From Zygaena filipendulae (Eukaryota; Arthropoda; Insecta; Lepidoptera; Zygaenidae): a stretch of DNA of 64,000 bases. Positions 1 through 9,917 of this stretch are shown here, piece after piece (positions within the stretch are counted from its first letter, which is position 1; each line of letters begins with the position of its first letter). Where the stretch lies: assembly GCA_907165275.2 (NCBI GenBank), contig OU015664.1, positions 10,998,001-11,062,000 on the forward strand. Reading direction: 5' to 3'. Made by a program: the position numbers and the translations under genes. The notes under the pieces were generated by a model. That model was not told where the DNA came from and made no database searches. It saw only the letters and a list, made by a program, of their open reading frames with translations.

Positions 1-293
1 AAACAATAATATGATTAAAATATATTTTATGTCGAAAAAATTATTACTTTAAAAGTTATTCAACATTAGTTTGGAGGTGACCTATCTACAAAATTCCAAG
101 CGCTACGCCCACGCCTACCGGTTCGAATTTTTTTGCTGCGGGCGACGTACGCACCAAATATTGTATTATAAATAATTTAGACATAGGCTAGTAAAAATTA
201 AAAAATATAACCTATATTAAAACATAGTGCGATCGATTCTAGTCGATTCTGAACAAACTACTTTCTAGTTTTCAGTTAATTCATTAACACCAT
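1..293 (-). mobile_element. Tc1/mariner-like MITE, copy 1, cut by the window start
   Basis: Reverse complement of the elements at 9183-9530 and 11715-12086. It shares the GC-rich core (GGCGTAGCGCTTGGAATTTT on the other strand) and the terminal motif GTTAATGAATTAACTGAAAA. It ends in CACCATG, a mutated form of CACGTTG, followed by TA. The TA flank suggests the Tc1/mariner superfamily, but no transposase is present. Confidence 0.7.
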
Positions 294-356
294 GTATATG
301 ACAGAAAAACAACGTCCCAAGGTAAAGTCATCTCTGAACTTCGTTCAGCGGTTCAG
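292..356 (+). other. Candidate exon ending in a consensus splice donor
   Basis: An ATG at 292, inside the end of the MITE, opens 21 codons (beginning MYMTEKQRPKVKSS) that run to CAG|GTAAGT at 356/357, a perfect donor. A pyrimidine-rich TTTTCAG just upstream (about 261-276) could act as an acceptor, but all three frames from it hit stops before 300, so only a first coding exon starting at the ATG would read through. The product is not recognised. A consensus donor alone is expected by chance in 64 kb, so this stays tentative. Confidence 0.2.
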
Positions 357-1110
357 GTAAGTATAATACGTATGTGAACGTACACTGTAAATAAAGGGAC
401 ATATTGAAGCTCTCAATACATCATCTCTGAGGGCCCACCCTGGGGTCTGATTTGTTTGTCGATGAGTATATGGAACTCTTGTCTGTGTGTCTGAAGATTT
501 GTGAGGAGTTGTATGTAAGGCCTACTAGTATTTGTTAACCATAGCAATCGGTTCATACCGTATATGTAAAATAAAATAAATCATGTTTTTATGAAGGGAA
601 TTAAAATAATATAGGTACATTGATAAAATTGTAGTAACAAAACCTAACTATACGCGGGTGAATGACCTTGCGTCAAATACAATTTGCTTGAGACCGATGT
701 AATTAGACTTTTTACGATCTGCTACCGCGTGTTTATGAATAATATTATTAGTAGATAATCAAGAAAAAAGTGTTATTTTTTTTTAGATATTTAGAACAAG
801 AATCTAATATTGAATACTCTCCTTAAATAAGTCCTCCATTTTAACTAACACCCTGTATAACATTTTCGGACCAAATTCCGGTTATGCGTCACAATTAAAA
901 AGAGAGATTGTTGTTACAAAGGTTGAAAATTTATTCATAATCTGCCCACATCAGCGTCAGGTGCGTGTCAAAAAACCATGGAAGGATTAAATATACTGGC
1001 ATTTCACAAAACGAAACATGTTCAGCTCATAAAAAAATCTTTATTATTTCATAACTCAGATGTTAAGCTGTTGACTAAACTACGCTAAAAATAAACTGAA
1101 AAAGAAAAAA
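300..1110. other. Unassigned, no gene seen
   Basis: AT-rich sequence. The only element-like trace is ACACCCTGTATAAC at about 848, which resembles an inverted terminal repeat starting TACAGGGTG. No open frame of note. Confidence 0.5.
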
Positions 1111-1112
1111 AA

Positions 1113-1185
1113 AATGCGTGAGTGTTGGAACACTTGGTTAGAACGAATTTTCTGCGCCTCGTAGTTTCCGAGATGTAAGCTTTCG
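1113..1185 (-). repeat. Fragment of an unclassified repeat (GAGGCGCAGAAA family)
   Basis: The reverse complement matches parts of 13428-13638 and 30572-30732: a CTCGGAAACTACGAGGCGCA-type segment next to a TTCCACGACACTCACGC-type segment. Only the distal part is kept. Confidence 0.55.
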
Positions 1186-1254
1186 AAAATTTGACTGACA
1201 GGGGACGATAAACGAAGAGTATAACCAACCACAAAAAGGGGTTTTTAAAATTAT

Positions 1255-1414
1255 TTTCTGTCTGTCTGCCTGTTCGCGATAATCTCCGAATCTACTGAAC
1301 GAATTGTCATGCGGTTTTCACAGGTAGATTAAGCTTAGCCTGGAGCCTTAGGCTTTGTTTTGTTGAAATCGGATGTCGGGAAAAAAGTTGTTGTAAACCG
1401 CGGGGCACAGCTAG
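1255..1414 (+). mobile_element. Non-autonomous Helitron, 5'-truncated
   Basis: Contains TCTGTCTGTCTGCCTGTTCG and ends GTAAACCGCGGGGCACAG-CTAG followed by T, the Helitron-type terminus (short GC-rich hairpin, then CTAG, insertion before T). The 5' end is not clear. Confidence 0.7.
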
Positions 1415-1568
1415 TATCAAAATAAATTTGAATAGTACTTTGCTCGATATTTTTAGTCTTTCTAGGTACGTATATCCCTGGTTTGTGGTATGGACGTATA
1501 ATAATACACCATAAATAAAATAAATAAATAAACTTAATCGTACGATAATTCATGTCAAATGTCACTAA

Positions 1569-1719
1569 TCCTCTTAATATTGTAAATGCGAATGTGGGTG
1601 TGTTTGTTTATTTCATCATGAAATGTTGCATACAAAAGGACACAGGAGGTTAGTTTTTATTCCGGAATTCCCACGGCAACGCCGAAATTGGCGCGGGTGA
1701 AACCGCGGGGATCAGCTAG
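1569..1719 (+). mobile_element. Non-autonomous Helitron, short full-length form
   Basis: Starts TCCTCTTAATATTGTAAATG after A and ends in GCGGGTGAAACCGCGG, ATCAG and CTAG before T. Both ends fit the A|T Helitron insertion rule. About 151 bp, internally deleted compared with the usual 200 bp. Confidence 0.8.
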
Positions 1720-1996
1720 TAGCCAAAAAAATGTTAACAATAATAATGGAGAAGGAGATGTTTACCTCCTCAGAAAAAAAAACCAACGCGTTGTGTAAAT
1801 ATTTCTATTAGAATAGAGTGGGTCTGTCGGGTAGTTCGCGCCCGATTGTTCCATTAGGTACACTTTTATAATGGATTTATTGGAATATGCGAGTCGGCGG
1901 ATACAGATGAAAGGAGGAGCGGAAAATTTCATCTAATGCGCAGTAAAATTTTGAGATTATTTATCAAACTCAACTATTTAACTGAGGAATAATCCT

Positions 1997-2190
1997 TCCT
2001 TACTAATATTATAAATGCGAAAGTAACTCTCTCTGTGACGCTTTCACGCGTTAACGGCTCAACCGATCATCACAAAATTTTGCATATACGCGTTTTCAGG
2101 GGTCCAGAGAAGGACATAGGGTACTTTTTATCCCGGAATTTCCGCGGGAACTCCAAAATTAACGCGGGTGAAACTGCGGGGAATAGCTAG
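1997..2190 (+). mobile_element. Non-autonomous Helitron, full length
   Basis: Starts TCCTTACTAATATTATAAAT, has the usual TTTCACGC...AACGGCTCAACCGATC block and the TATCCCGGAATTTCCGCGGG block, and ends GGGGAATAG-CTAG. Confidence 0.85.
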
Positions 2191-2229
2191 TATATTATAA
2201 AAAAAAAATAGAGTATTAAATCTTCATCT

Positions 2230-2405
2230 TCAGTTAAGTATGGCATCTTTCGCAATTTATCACATTTAATTTTGCAACTGACATGTTTTAGTTATTAAAA
2301 TAACTGCTTCTTCTATGACAAAACGCCAATGACAAATCGTACCCCAAGATAAAACACGGTTCTCTCTTGAAAACTAGCTACTTTCTTGAAAAACTTAATG
2401 ACTGC
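2230..2405 (+). repeat. Unclassified repeat fragment (CTTCTTC...GCCAATGACAA family)
   Basis: Shares CAAAACGCCAATGACAA, CCCCAAG and AACACGG/CTCTCTT blocks with 26683-26860; the start of that unit also appears reversed at 58175-58250. No coding sequence is visible. Confidence 0.5.
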
Positions 2406-2428
2406 TGTATGGTGATTGAAATCCTTAA

Positions 2429-2626
2429 TCCTTAATATACTATACAACAAATATAAAAATGGGAATGTAAATTTGTTTATTTGTTTTTTTTAACGGCTCA
2501 ACCGATCGTCATGAAATTTTTCATACACGTTGTTAGGGGTACAGAAAAGCCTATAGGGTATTTTTATCCCGGAATCCCTTCGGCAACTTCAAAGTTAACG
2601 CTGGCGAAATGAAGCGGAAACGCTAT
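2429..2626 (+). mobile_element. Helitron, diverged at the 3' end
   Basis: TCCTTAATATACTATACAAC start, AACGGCTCAACCGATCGTCA core, then a degenerate hairpin and a CTATT end in place of CTAGT. Confidence 0.65.
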
Positions 2627-2831
2627 TATAGTGTCTAATGATGTGACATGTCGTTATAACCTCCACCCGTAAACAACCTAGGAAAAGTAGAGTCGCTACT
2701 GCACCCGCTGCTTTTATCAACAAAAACACTAGATAAGCTAATATATTTTGCCCCCGTCTTTCTCTACAGTACATTGAAATCAGGCCCCCAAAGGCCCCCA
2801 TCAGATGAAGAGCTAGAAAATATTTCACACT

Positions 2832-2973
2832 CTAGCTATTTCCCGCGGTTCCATCCGCGTTAATGTCGCAGTTTTCTCCCTGAAAACGGGTATGCGAAAT
2901 TTCATGATCATCGTTCGAGTAGCTGAGGCGTGAAAGCGTAACGAACAAACAAATAAACAAACTCATAATATTC
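2832..2973 (-). mobile_element. Helitron, reverse orientation
   Basis: CTAGCTATTTCCCGCGGTTC begins the reversed 3' end; the reversed 5' half runs to AACAAACTCATAATATTCGA. The middle is partly deleted. Confidence 0.7.
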
Positions 2974-2985
2974 GATTTTATTTAA

Positions 2986-3030
2986 CTAGTTGTGCCCCGC
3001 GGTTTCACCCGCGTTAACTTTAGAGTTCTC
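2986..3030 (-). mobile_element. Helitron 3' end only
   Basis: CTAGTTGTGCCCCGCGGTTT and the following hairpin, cut off at about 3030 where the next element begins. Confidence 0.65.
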
Positions 3031-3319
3031 GGTTCTCGGCATTTAGTTTCCGAGATATACCTAAGAGGTTTTGTAAAGTTGGGTGAAAAAGTTGCGTTTT
3101 GATTGATATTAATAAATGCTCAATTTCCTACAACTTCATATTATATCTTAATGTACAGTAATATACAGCAATACATTTAATTCAGTGCGCAAACTTTGCC
3201 CAATTAAAATTAAATGAGTTTTATTAAGCACCTATTTTTTATTTTGATAAGTCTTAGTACAAAAAAATAAAGTTATTGTTAATGGAAGATGTTCACTTTG
3301 AAATTGATTTTATGGCTAC

Positions 3320-3375
3320 TCTATTCGCCGCCGCCGCCCCCCGGCCCCACCGCGCGCCGCCCGAAGCGCTCATTC
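3320..3375. other. Short GC-rich tract
   Basis: (GCC)n, C-run and GCGCGCC sequence inside otherwise AT-rich DNA, in the same inserted block as the island at 3980-4245. No reading frame is assigned. Confidence 0.4.
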
Positions 3376-3682
3376 GTTTTTCGTGCACAGGCGTAGGTAG
3401 GTATTTACGTGGGTTACAATGTACCTACCTACCTGCTGATCGCTAATTCTATCAGGTTCGAACCTCAGACGAAATAAAAGTTCGAACTAGACTTTTTAAG
3501 ATTAGACCGTGATCTGATTTTATTAGAAGAGTAATTCCAATTTTTCCTTCATACTTTCATGGGCTTAGGACCATCAAAATGCAGAAAATAAAGCATTAAT
3601 TAATAATTTAACCAATTAAATTATGGCACTTTTAAAAACATAATAAAATTAAAATTATTGATATTAGGTAAGTACCTACTCG

Positions 3683-3973
3683 ATCTCGCTCGAAGAAATC
3701 GAAAATGGCTTCTTAGATGTCAACCGCCAGTCGAGGTCTTCCAGACCCTTGAGCGTGATGTGGGGTCCTAAACTGACCGTGATCAAGCAGCCTTTGAGTG
3801 GCTGCTAAAATTGTCATTTCATTAGGGACCGCGGGGTTTACAATACCATGGGCTCGCATTCAAGGTATGCTCTCCATTACATACATTCTGCGAGCACGTC
3901 GTAAACTTTCACCACTTAACAGATACACCCGGACCATCTCATAAAACTCGCGGTTACTAAAGTCCGACATCAT
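3683..3973 (-). pseudogene. DUF4817-like helix-turn-helix gene fragment, broken
   Basis: On the minus strand ATGATG at 3973 opens a frame containing FSNREFYEMVRVYLLSG and an arginine-rich helix, closed by TGA at 3862-3860. One frame over, from 3859, the text continues with NPAVPNEMTILAATQRLLD, HGQFRTPHHAQGSGRPRLAV, then TAA at 3715-3713 and EAIFDFFERDR. The order (aromatic-N-x-E-aromatic-x-x-MV, then a second helix with QRLLDHGQF, then GRPR and an acidic helix) is the pattern I know from DUF4817, an insect domain found at the N-terminus of mariner-related and domesticated genes. A frameshift and an in-frame stop make this copy inactive. No downstream DDE domain is seen. ATCGAGTAG|GTACTT could be an old donor. 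Family call from memory; no search run. Confidence 0.55.
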
Positions 3974-3979
3974 GACCTA

Positions 3980-4245
3980 GGTACGACTACGAGTAGTACG
4001 ACACACACGCGGCGCAGGGGTTGCGCGGGAAAGCGATAGGACGCGACGTCACAATAGCGCATGCGTAAGCAGACTGTCGGGCCGGCAGTGTCGGCTTATC
4101 GGGCGAGCCGCGGGCGCCTGCCCCGCGCGCCCCGCCCGTTTCGCCCGCCCCGCCCGTGTCTGGGCATCAGTTGTCGCCCGAGAGGTTCACCCCCGCTGCA
4201 ACCTCACCGCGTACGGCTCACGGGTCACGGCGCGTGCATCCACAG
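3980..4245. promoter_or_regulatory. GC-rich, CpG-dense island next to the DUF4817-like fragment
   Basis: Strongest GC island of the window: GCGACGTCACAATAGCGCAT with GCATGCGT (resembling an NRF1-type palindrome), and several CCCGCCC/CCGCCCC boxes. It lies just upstream of the minus-strand ATG at 3973, where a promoter would sit, and has a possible minus-strand donor CG|GTGAGG at about 4200. The 62-codon plus-strand frame through it (4061-4249) is a low-complexity R/P-rich by-product of base composition. Promoter function is inferred. Confidence 0.3.
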
Positions 4246-4640
4246 CTGATATTATTACGAATAGATAGTATCCATGTTTTACGGATTTAAAGTGGGATAA
4301 AAATTAAAAAAAAAAAAATTAACTAATAGTGGAAATGTGTTCTATTACTGATACTGAACCACCACAATTTTTTTGCGCACTCCTTAAAATTTAAGCCTGT
4401 ATAAAAATCTATGTAACAAGAAAGTAGAAGTGTGGTTTTTTTTTCACTCAAACTTTTATAACGCTTTTTCTCAAATCAAGCTCTTTCAGAATTTCAACTT
4501 CAAATGTCTGATAAAAAAGCTGTTATAGTTTATGAATATTTTTTCAATCCTTACTATCAATTGACTATTCTCGATACCGAATGTACCATTTACTCAATAC
4601 CCCACTTCTGATACCTTTTTGCTTGGACGCCCAAAGTTTT

Positions 4641-4940
4641 GAAATCCAAAGAAACGACACAAAATTTCGTTGAGTCAAAAGTCACCCTTCGTCTTCACTT
4701 AAATTTTTGACACGAAAACCGTCTTGGAATCCCATTTCGTGATCAAACTTCCGTAACGAAGTTGTGAATTGCTTTCTCGTCTGAATCTATTGCAGTAACA
4801 TTTCGCATTTAACTTCAAAATTGGATAATACTTTGAGGTGTGAGGAGAAAGATGGCAATATTGTGAAGTTTTATAAACGACGAGGCTATAAATTCTAGGT
4901 ATATGGCCTTTATGATAATTTCTCTTACAGGTATCGTATA
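4641..4940. other. Unassigned
   Basis: AT-rich, no repeat relative within the window and no gene. Confidence 0.5.
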
Positions 4941-5138
4941 TCCTAACTGATAATATATGCGAAAGTGAGTTTGTTTGTTTGTTTGTTGCGCTTTCACGGC
5001 TTAACGGCTCGACCGATCACCATAAAATTTTACATACACGTTGAAAGGGGTACAGAGAAGGATATAGGATACTTTATGTCCTGGAATTCCCGCGGGAACT
5101 CCGAAATTAACGCGGGTAAAACCGCGGGGAACAGCTAG
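4941..5138 (+). mobile_element. Non-autonomous Helitron, full length
   Basis: TCCTAACTGATAATATATGC start, TTTGTTTGTTTG run, TTTCACGGCTTAACGGCTCG block, hairpin and CTAG end (followed by G instead of T). Confidence 0.82.
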
Positions 5139-5542
5139 GATATCATACAGATAGCATAATATATATAAATCAAAACCAGTTAGAATTAACTTCAATCAAA
5201 AATATAGCTATTAAATTAGTCAGAAATTTATAGTTTTGATCTTGATAGAACGGTATAAATACCTACTTATTTTTTTATATTCAGCCCAAAATATAAATAG
5301 GTATTTCCTGCCCGCTTGCTTACATCCAATAATTATGCAAAAACTAATTTTCATACGAATTAATAGTCGGCGATTAAATTTATATTTTATTGTATGATAA
5401 TAATCAGCAGCCTCAGAATAATGCTTTATTTGTTGAAATGAACACCTGCACAGTGTACATATGACACAAACACACATAGTAATAATTATAATATGTATCT
5501 ACTTGAGGATCACAGACGACAAGAGGTTTGCTAGGCTTGTTA

Positions 5543-5714
5543 TCTATGCCTACTAAAATTATAAAGAGGTAAAGTTTGTGAGTTTGTGACGTTATAATCT
5601 CTGGATCTACTGAACTGATTTTGGAAATTCGTTCACTTATAGGAAGCTGCGGTAGTCCTGAGTGACACTGGATGGTACTTTTATCCCGCAATTCCCACGG
5701 GAACTCCGAAATTA
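5543..5714 (+). mobile_element. Helitron (TCTATGCCTACTAAAATTAT head), 3'-truncated
   Basis: Head resembles that at 63190, with AATCTCTGGATCTACTGAAC. It breaks off in CTCCGAAATTA, directly joined to a reversed copy. Confidence 0.65.
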
Positions 5715-5883
5715 TAGGGTAGTTCTAGCGTTAATTTCGGAAATACCGAGGGAATTTCGGGATTAGAAGACCTTGTCCTTTTCTGTACCTCTAACAACGT
5801 GTATGCAAAATTTCATGACGATCGGTTGGGTAGATAAAGCGTGAAAGCAGAACAAACAAATCAACTCACGTTCGCAGTTATAG
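5715..5883 (-). mobile_element. Helitron, reversed, 3'-truncated
   Basis: Reads GTTAATTTCGGA...TTTCATGACGATCGGTTGGG...AGAACAAACAAATCAACTCAC on the plus strand, the reverse of the standard unit. Together with 5543-5714 it forms an inverted pair. Confidence 0.65.
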
Positions 5884-6175
5884 TCTACACATAAATAAAA
5901 TTGAAGTGTCTGTTTGCAATTTAAAATTAACAGCTTTTCACTAAATGCATACGAAATTATATACGGTACTAACATCAAAAATCAATTTTTTTAATTTTCA
6001 GTCTGTCTGTCTGTCTGTTTGTTCCGGGTAATCTCTGAAATAGCTGGACCGATTTTAACGGGACTTTCACTGGTAGATAGCTGATGTTATAAGGAGTAAC
6101 TTAGGTTACTTTTTATCTTGGAATTCTCGCGGGATCTCTGTAATTAACGCGGGCGAAACCGCGGGGCACAGCTAG
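5884..6175 (+). mobile_element. Helitron, TCTACACATAAATAAAATTG head, first of a tandem
   Basis: Full unit: TC head, GAAGTGTCTGTTTG, TCTGTCTGTCTGTCTGTTTG, GCTGGACCGATTTTAACGGG, hairpin GCGGGCGAAACCGCGG, CTAG at 6172. Followed at once by a second copy in the same orientation. Confidence 0.85.
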
Positions 6176-6176
6176 G

Positions 6177-6475
6177 CTGTACATATAAATAAAATTGAAG
6201 TGTCTGTTTAAAGTTCCAAATTAACAGCTTTTCACAAAATGCATATGAAAGACAATACGGTACTTAGAGAAATAAAAAACAAAAAAAATGTCTGTCTGTT
6301 TGTTCCAGCTATTCTCTGAAACGGCTGGACCGATTTTAACGGGACTTTCACGGGCAGACAGCTATTGTTATAAAGAGTACCTAACTTAGGCTACTTTTAT
6401 TATTATTATTATGGAAAAAATAGTTCCTGCGGGAATCCCGTAACTCACGCGGGTGAGACCGCGGGGCACGGCTAG
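6177..6475 (+). mobile_element. Helitron, same subfamily, second of the tandem
   Basis: Starts TGTACATATAAATAAAATTG one or two bases after the CTAG of the previous copy and ends CACGG-CTAG before T. It has acquired a (TTA)n tract at about 6396-6412. Confidence 0.83.
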
Positions 6476-7036
6476 TAATCAATATAATTATATATTTTGT
6501 TTTATTAGAAACTACCTACTAAACCTCAGGTCACGATTAAAAAAAGAACCACTGATCTAATTAGACACGAAATAAAGTTATCAGTCTTATTTACATTCAG
6601 CGCGAAAAACACACAGACAGAACAAACAAACCTGTCAAATATAGATAAGATAGTACGAAAGGTTAACTCACCGGCAGCTGCCAAAGAAAACACAATCCCG
6701 ACTGTGTCGAGCGAAAATCTTTGCACTGGACACTATAAAGTTTTTACTGTACGTTTTTCAACAATGTTTTTAGTCAAAGGTTGGAATATTTTCATTGGAT
6801 TTTTCGATAAAAAAAACAACATGAAACAAAATGCACGACGGTCGCCACCGGCGATACGCGGAGGCAAACTGGGCAGAGGGAACGGTGTCGTCAAAGATTA
6901 TGAATGTTTGCGTGGAAAACTCGCAGAGGCGTACTAATTAATTTCTGTCGTATGCCTAATCGAATGGTCACAAAACAAAGTAAATTGCGGAAAGTCTACT
7001 AACTTTTGCTAACTACTCACTCAAATTGTTAAAAGT
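6476..7036. other. Unassigned
   Basis: Two overlapping 66-77 codon frames on opposite strands without recognisable features; no repeats seen. Treated as non-coding. Confidence 0.4.
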
Positions 7037-7040
7037 AAAT

Positions 7041-7275
7041 GGACATAGATAAGCAATAGTGTGTTAACCCACACTGGAGAAATTTTGATTAAATTAAAGT
7101 TTTAAAATTATAGCGCCATTTTGTGTGAAATTTTTTATGTTCAATATTTAGTTACATATTTAAACAATGTGATAAGGTAAACACATAATTAAAAAACGTT
7201 ATCTAACTCTCAATAAATCGTTCTGAATCAATAACTTCATTTTGTGGGATAATATGTTATTGCTTATCTGCGTCC
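7041..7275. mobile_element. MITE, GGACGCAGATAAGCAATA family, copy 1
   Basis: Inverted termini GGACATAGATAAGCAATA and TATTGCTTATCTGCGTCC, followed inward by TGTTAACCCAC and GTGGGATAA. Flanked by AAAT on both sides (7037-7040, 7276-7279). The relative at 60050-60280 has AATT on both sides, so a 4-bp AT-only target duplication is likely. Confidence 0.8.
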
Positions 7276-7562
7276 AAATAAGTGTATTCTCTACATTTAT
7301 TGTTGTTAGTTTAAACCGATCAGCCAACGCTTCGGAGTTGTATGTGCAGTTTAATTTTTGAGTGAGCGGAAATGGCTTTATTCTGTAGGTATGAATGTGT
7401 TTGTATAAAAAGCTGTTTTCTATAAGTTTTACGTATTTTCTTTTTGCGATTAGAATAAAATTTCAAGGTCTTATATTACAGCATTTAAGAGAAACGATTG
7501 TACCAAAAAAAAATCACTTCGGTCACATGTACCGAGTTGGTGCCGTTCTTTTTATATTTACA
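7276..7562. other. Unassigned
   Basis: No repeat or gene recognised. Confidence 0.4.
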
Positions 7563-7765
7563 CTAGCCGTTCTCCACGGTTTACCCGCGTTAATTTCGGA
7601 GTTCCCGCGCAAATTCCGGGGCAAAAAGTACCCTATATCCTTCTCTGTACCCCTGGCAATGTGTATGCAAAAATTCATGATGATCGGTTGAGCCGTCAAG
7701 GTGTGAAAGCGTAACAGACGGACAGACAGACAGAGTTACTTTCGCATTTATAATATTAGCAAGGA
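7563..7765 (-). mobile_element. Non-autonomous Helitron, full length
   Basis: A|CTAGCCGTTCTCCACGG at one end and TAATATTAGCAAGGA|T at the other, with the complete standard interior. A clear reference copy of the 203-bp form. Confidence 0.88.
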
Positions 7766-8580
7766 TTAACGACTGAAATCGCTGGAAAGAGTATAAAAAT
7801 GTTATTTCACGGTTGCGATTTCATTTCGAGTTGGTGGAGGTACAAGATTAGTGGAGACAGTTCATCTACCATTAAAAACCCCAAAATAATGATTTACCTA
7901 TAATAATGGCTGTACCTAAACTCTTAAAGAGTTTATAATAAAAATTTAATCAATATTTACAAAAAAAAAGTTGGCAACATTACTCTTGATTTCGTCTTTG
8001 AATTTGACAGGAATACTTTTCAAGCGCTTACAAAAAAATGTGTCTCTGAGAGACAGAAGTTTTTCATTCCGCTCGTTACGGACTATGTCAAGGCTTTGCC
8101 AGTCTGTTCCTCTCGCACCCAACGCAACGGTTTCGCTCGCACTCACTGTGTGTCGTCGCGTCGGCTGAAACGCCTGTATTCGTTCAAGGCGTTCAAGGCT
8201 TCAGCCGATGCACCGTGCAACACAGTGCATTTGCCAACAATTAGTACCTAAGCACGGCACGGTGACGTAGCTCGTAGTGAAAATTATCTTTTTTTTTTTT
8301 AATAAAATATCTCCACAAAGGATGAATAAAATTACGATACGTAATTTCTTTGTAAGTAGGTATATAGAATTTTTGTAATTACTTAATCGCTCCGAACAAA
8401 ATATTTCACGTTAGATGATAGAAAATTTGTAATGGATATGTTTCAGGGTCATTACAATATAGTGCTCAGCACTTCAGTAAAGAAGTTTGCAAATAAGATA
8501 AAAATAAGATGGTTAAAGTATCTAAGTTTACTCGGTACGGATTTAGAATCACTATCTACCTACATATTATCAACAGAATC
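7766..8580. other. Unassigned; moderately GC-rich middle
   Basis: 7960-8280 is richer in GC and CpG (CTCGTTACGG, TGTGTCGTCGCGTCGG) and open on both strands for about 65 codons. No domain or splice site could be supported. Confidence 0.35.
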
Positions 8581-8582
8581 CT

Positions 8583-8670
8583 GCGCCGCATCCGTCTGTC
8601 TGTTTGCGATAAACTCAAAACTACTGAACGGATTTTCGTGCGGTTTTCACCAATATCTAAATAGAGTAAT
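8583..8670 (+). mobile_element. Helitron 5'-half fragment
   Basis: CATCCGTCTGTCTGTTTGCG, AAACTACTGAACGGATTTTC, CGTGCGGTTTTCACCAATA; the same block occurs at 27930-28020. No CTAG end. Confidence 0.6.
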
Positions 8671-8701
8671 AATAATAAATAACACTACATAAATTAAGCA
8701 A

Positions 8702-8790
8702 TTAAAAAAAAAATACTACAGAGTGTCACAATAGGTCTTATCGCTCAGAGCGATCTCTTCCAGACAAGCATAGGGTGCATAATTCAAGAG
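8702..8790 (-). mobile_element. LINE 3' end fragment
   Basis: Reverse complement carries GAAGAGATCGCTCTGAGCGA then TAAGACC and an A-rich tail, a block I associate with 3' UTRs of lepidopteran non-LTR retrotransposons. Relatives at 60600-60735 and 62430-62570. Confidence 0.5.
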
Positions 8791-9182
8791 GAAGGTTTTT
8801 AAGGTTTTTGAGATATCGAGGAGATCATTGTTCTCAGAAGTTGACGTTTTAAGAAGTTTTCAGTGACGCAATGGTCATTGACTCCTAAAAGGATTTCAAA
8901 ATTTAACAATTCTAAAATCACAGACACCTAATTTATTGTAGGTACCTACCTTTATCGAATTCTAAAACGACAAACAGCTTAGGTGCCCTTCCTGCGATAA
9001 ATAAACATCGGAAGTTTCGATAAAATTATAGGTACCTACTTACACAAAAATTATCCAAATAAATTATTTATTTACAATTTCTGTAATAGCAATTAACAGT
9101 TTTGTGTGTAAATAGATAATGTAATCAGTGTAACATAAATTTTGTGATATTTGTATCACGAATGTAATCTCTCTATCTGTTA
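8791..9182. other. Unassigned AT-rich stretch
   Basis: No gene; short GTAGGTACCTACC palindromic bits only. Confidence 0.4.
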
Positions 9183-9530
9183 CAACTTGTTAATGAATTA
9201 ACTGAAAACTAGAAAGTAGTTTGCTCAGAATCGACTAGCGAATCGATCGCACTATGTTTTAATATAGGTTATATTTTTCGTTTTTACCAGCCCATGTCTA
9301 AATTATTTATAATACAATATTTGGCGCGTACGCCGCCTGCAGCAAAAAAAAATCGAACCGGTAGGCGCGGGCGTAGCGCTTGGAATTTTGTAGATAGGTC
9401 ACCTCCAAACTAATGTTGAATAACTTTTAAAGTATACATTTTTTTGACATAAAATATATTTTAATCATATTATTGTTTAATTTTTTAAATAGGGGTGTAT
9501 CAGGTTTTCAGTTAATTCATTAACACGTTG
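9183..9530 (+). mobile_element. Tc1/mariner-like MITE, copy 2, intact
   Basis: CAACTTGTTAATGAATTAAC and GTTAATTCATTAACACGTTG are inverted termini flanked by TA on both sides. 348 bp with a GC-rich core near 9320-9400. Best-preserved copy of the family at 1-293 and 11715-12086. Confidence 0.78.
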
Positions 9531-9712
9531 TATATCTATCTATCATCCCTTACAAACGATTTAAATTTTCATTTATTTACTTGACTGGTAACACAATAAA
9601 ACTTTGCTATTTACATGAGCAAGTATTCAGAAACCTATTTATTAACCTTCAAGCTAACACACCGAAAATAGATAAGGCCATCATTTTGCTTGGCTCCAAT
9701 TATTCCGCTCTT

Positions 9713-9913
9713 AGTCGATCTCCCACGGTTTCACCTGCGTAAATATCGGAGTTCCCGCGGGAATACTTGGAGAAAAAGTACCCCATGTCCTTCTTGCACC
9801 CCTGACAATGTGTATGGAAGTTTTCATGATGATCGGTTAGGTAGTTAAGGCATGAAAATGTAACAGACAGAGTTACTTTCGTATTTAGTACTTACGTATA
9901 ATATTAGTATGGA
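9713..9913 (-). mobile_element. Helitron, reverse orientation
   Basis: Reversed 3' end has lost CTAG (CGATCTCCCACGGTTTCACC), but the reversed 5' end ATAATATTAGTATGGA before T is clean. It lies head to head with the next Helitron, four bases apart. Confidence 0.75.
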
Positions 9914-9917
9914 TGAA

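Larger units (their letters stand above)
3030..4640 (+). mobile_element. Long-TIR element, split in two by about 1.2 kb
   Basis: 3030-3165 matches the first half (TTCTCGGCATTTAGTTTCCG onward) and 4397-4640 the second half (TATAAAAATCTATGTAACAAG to TTGCTTGGACGCCCA) of the intact element at 33031-33468. The intact copy has no gap there, so 3166-4396 is inserted. That insert contains the GC-rich island and the DUF4817-like pseudogene. Class unknown. Confidence 0.6.

Noticed and set aside
4061..4249. 62-codon plus-strand frame in the GC island
   Set aside because: Arg/Pro-rich low complexity caused by GC content; no splice or domain support.
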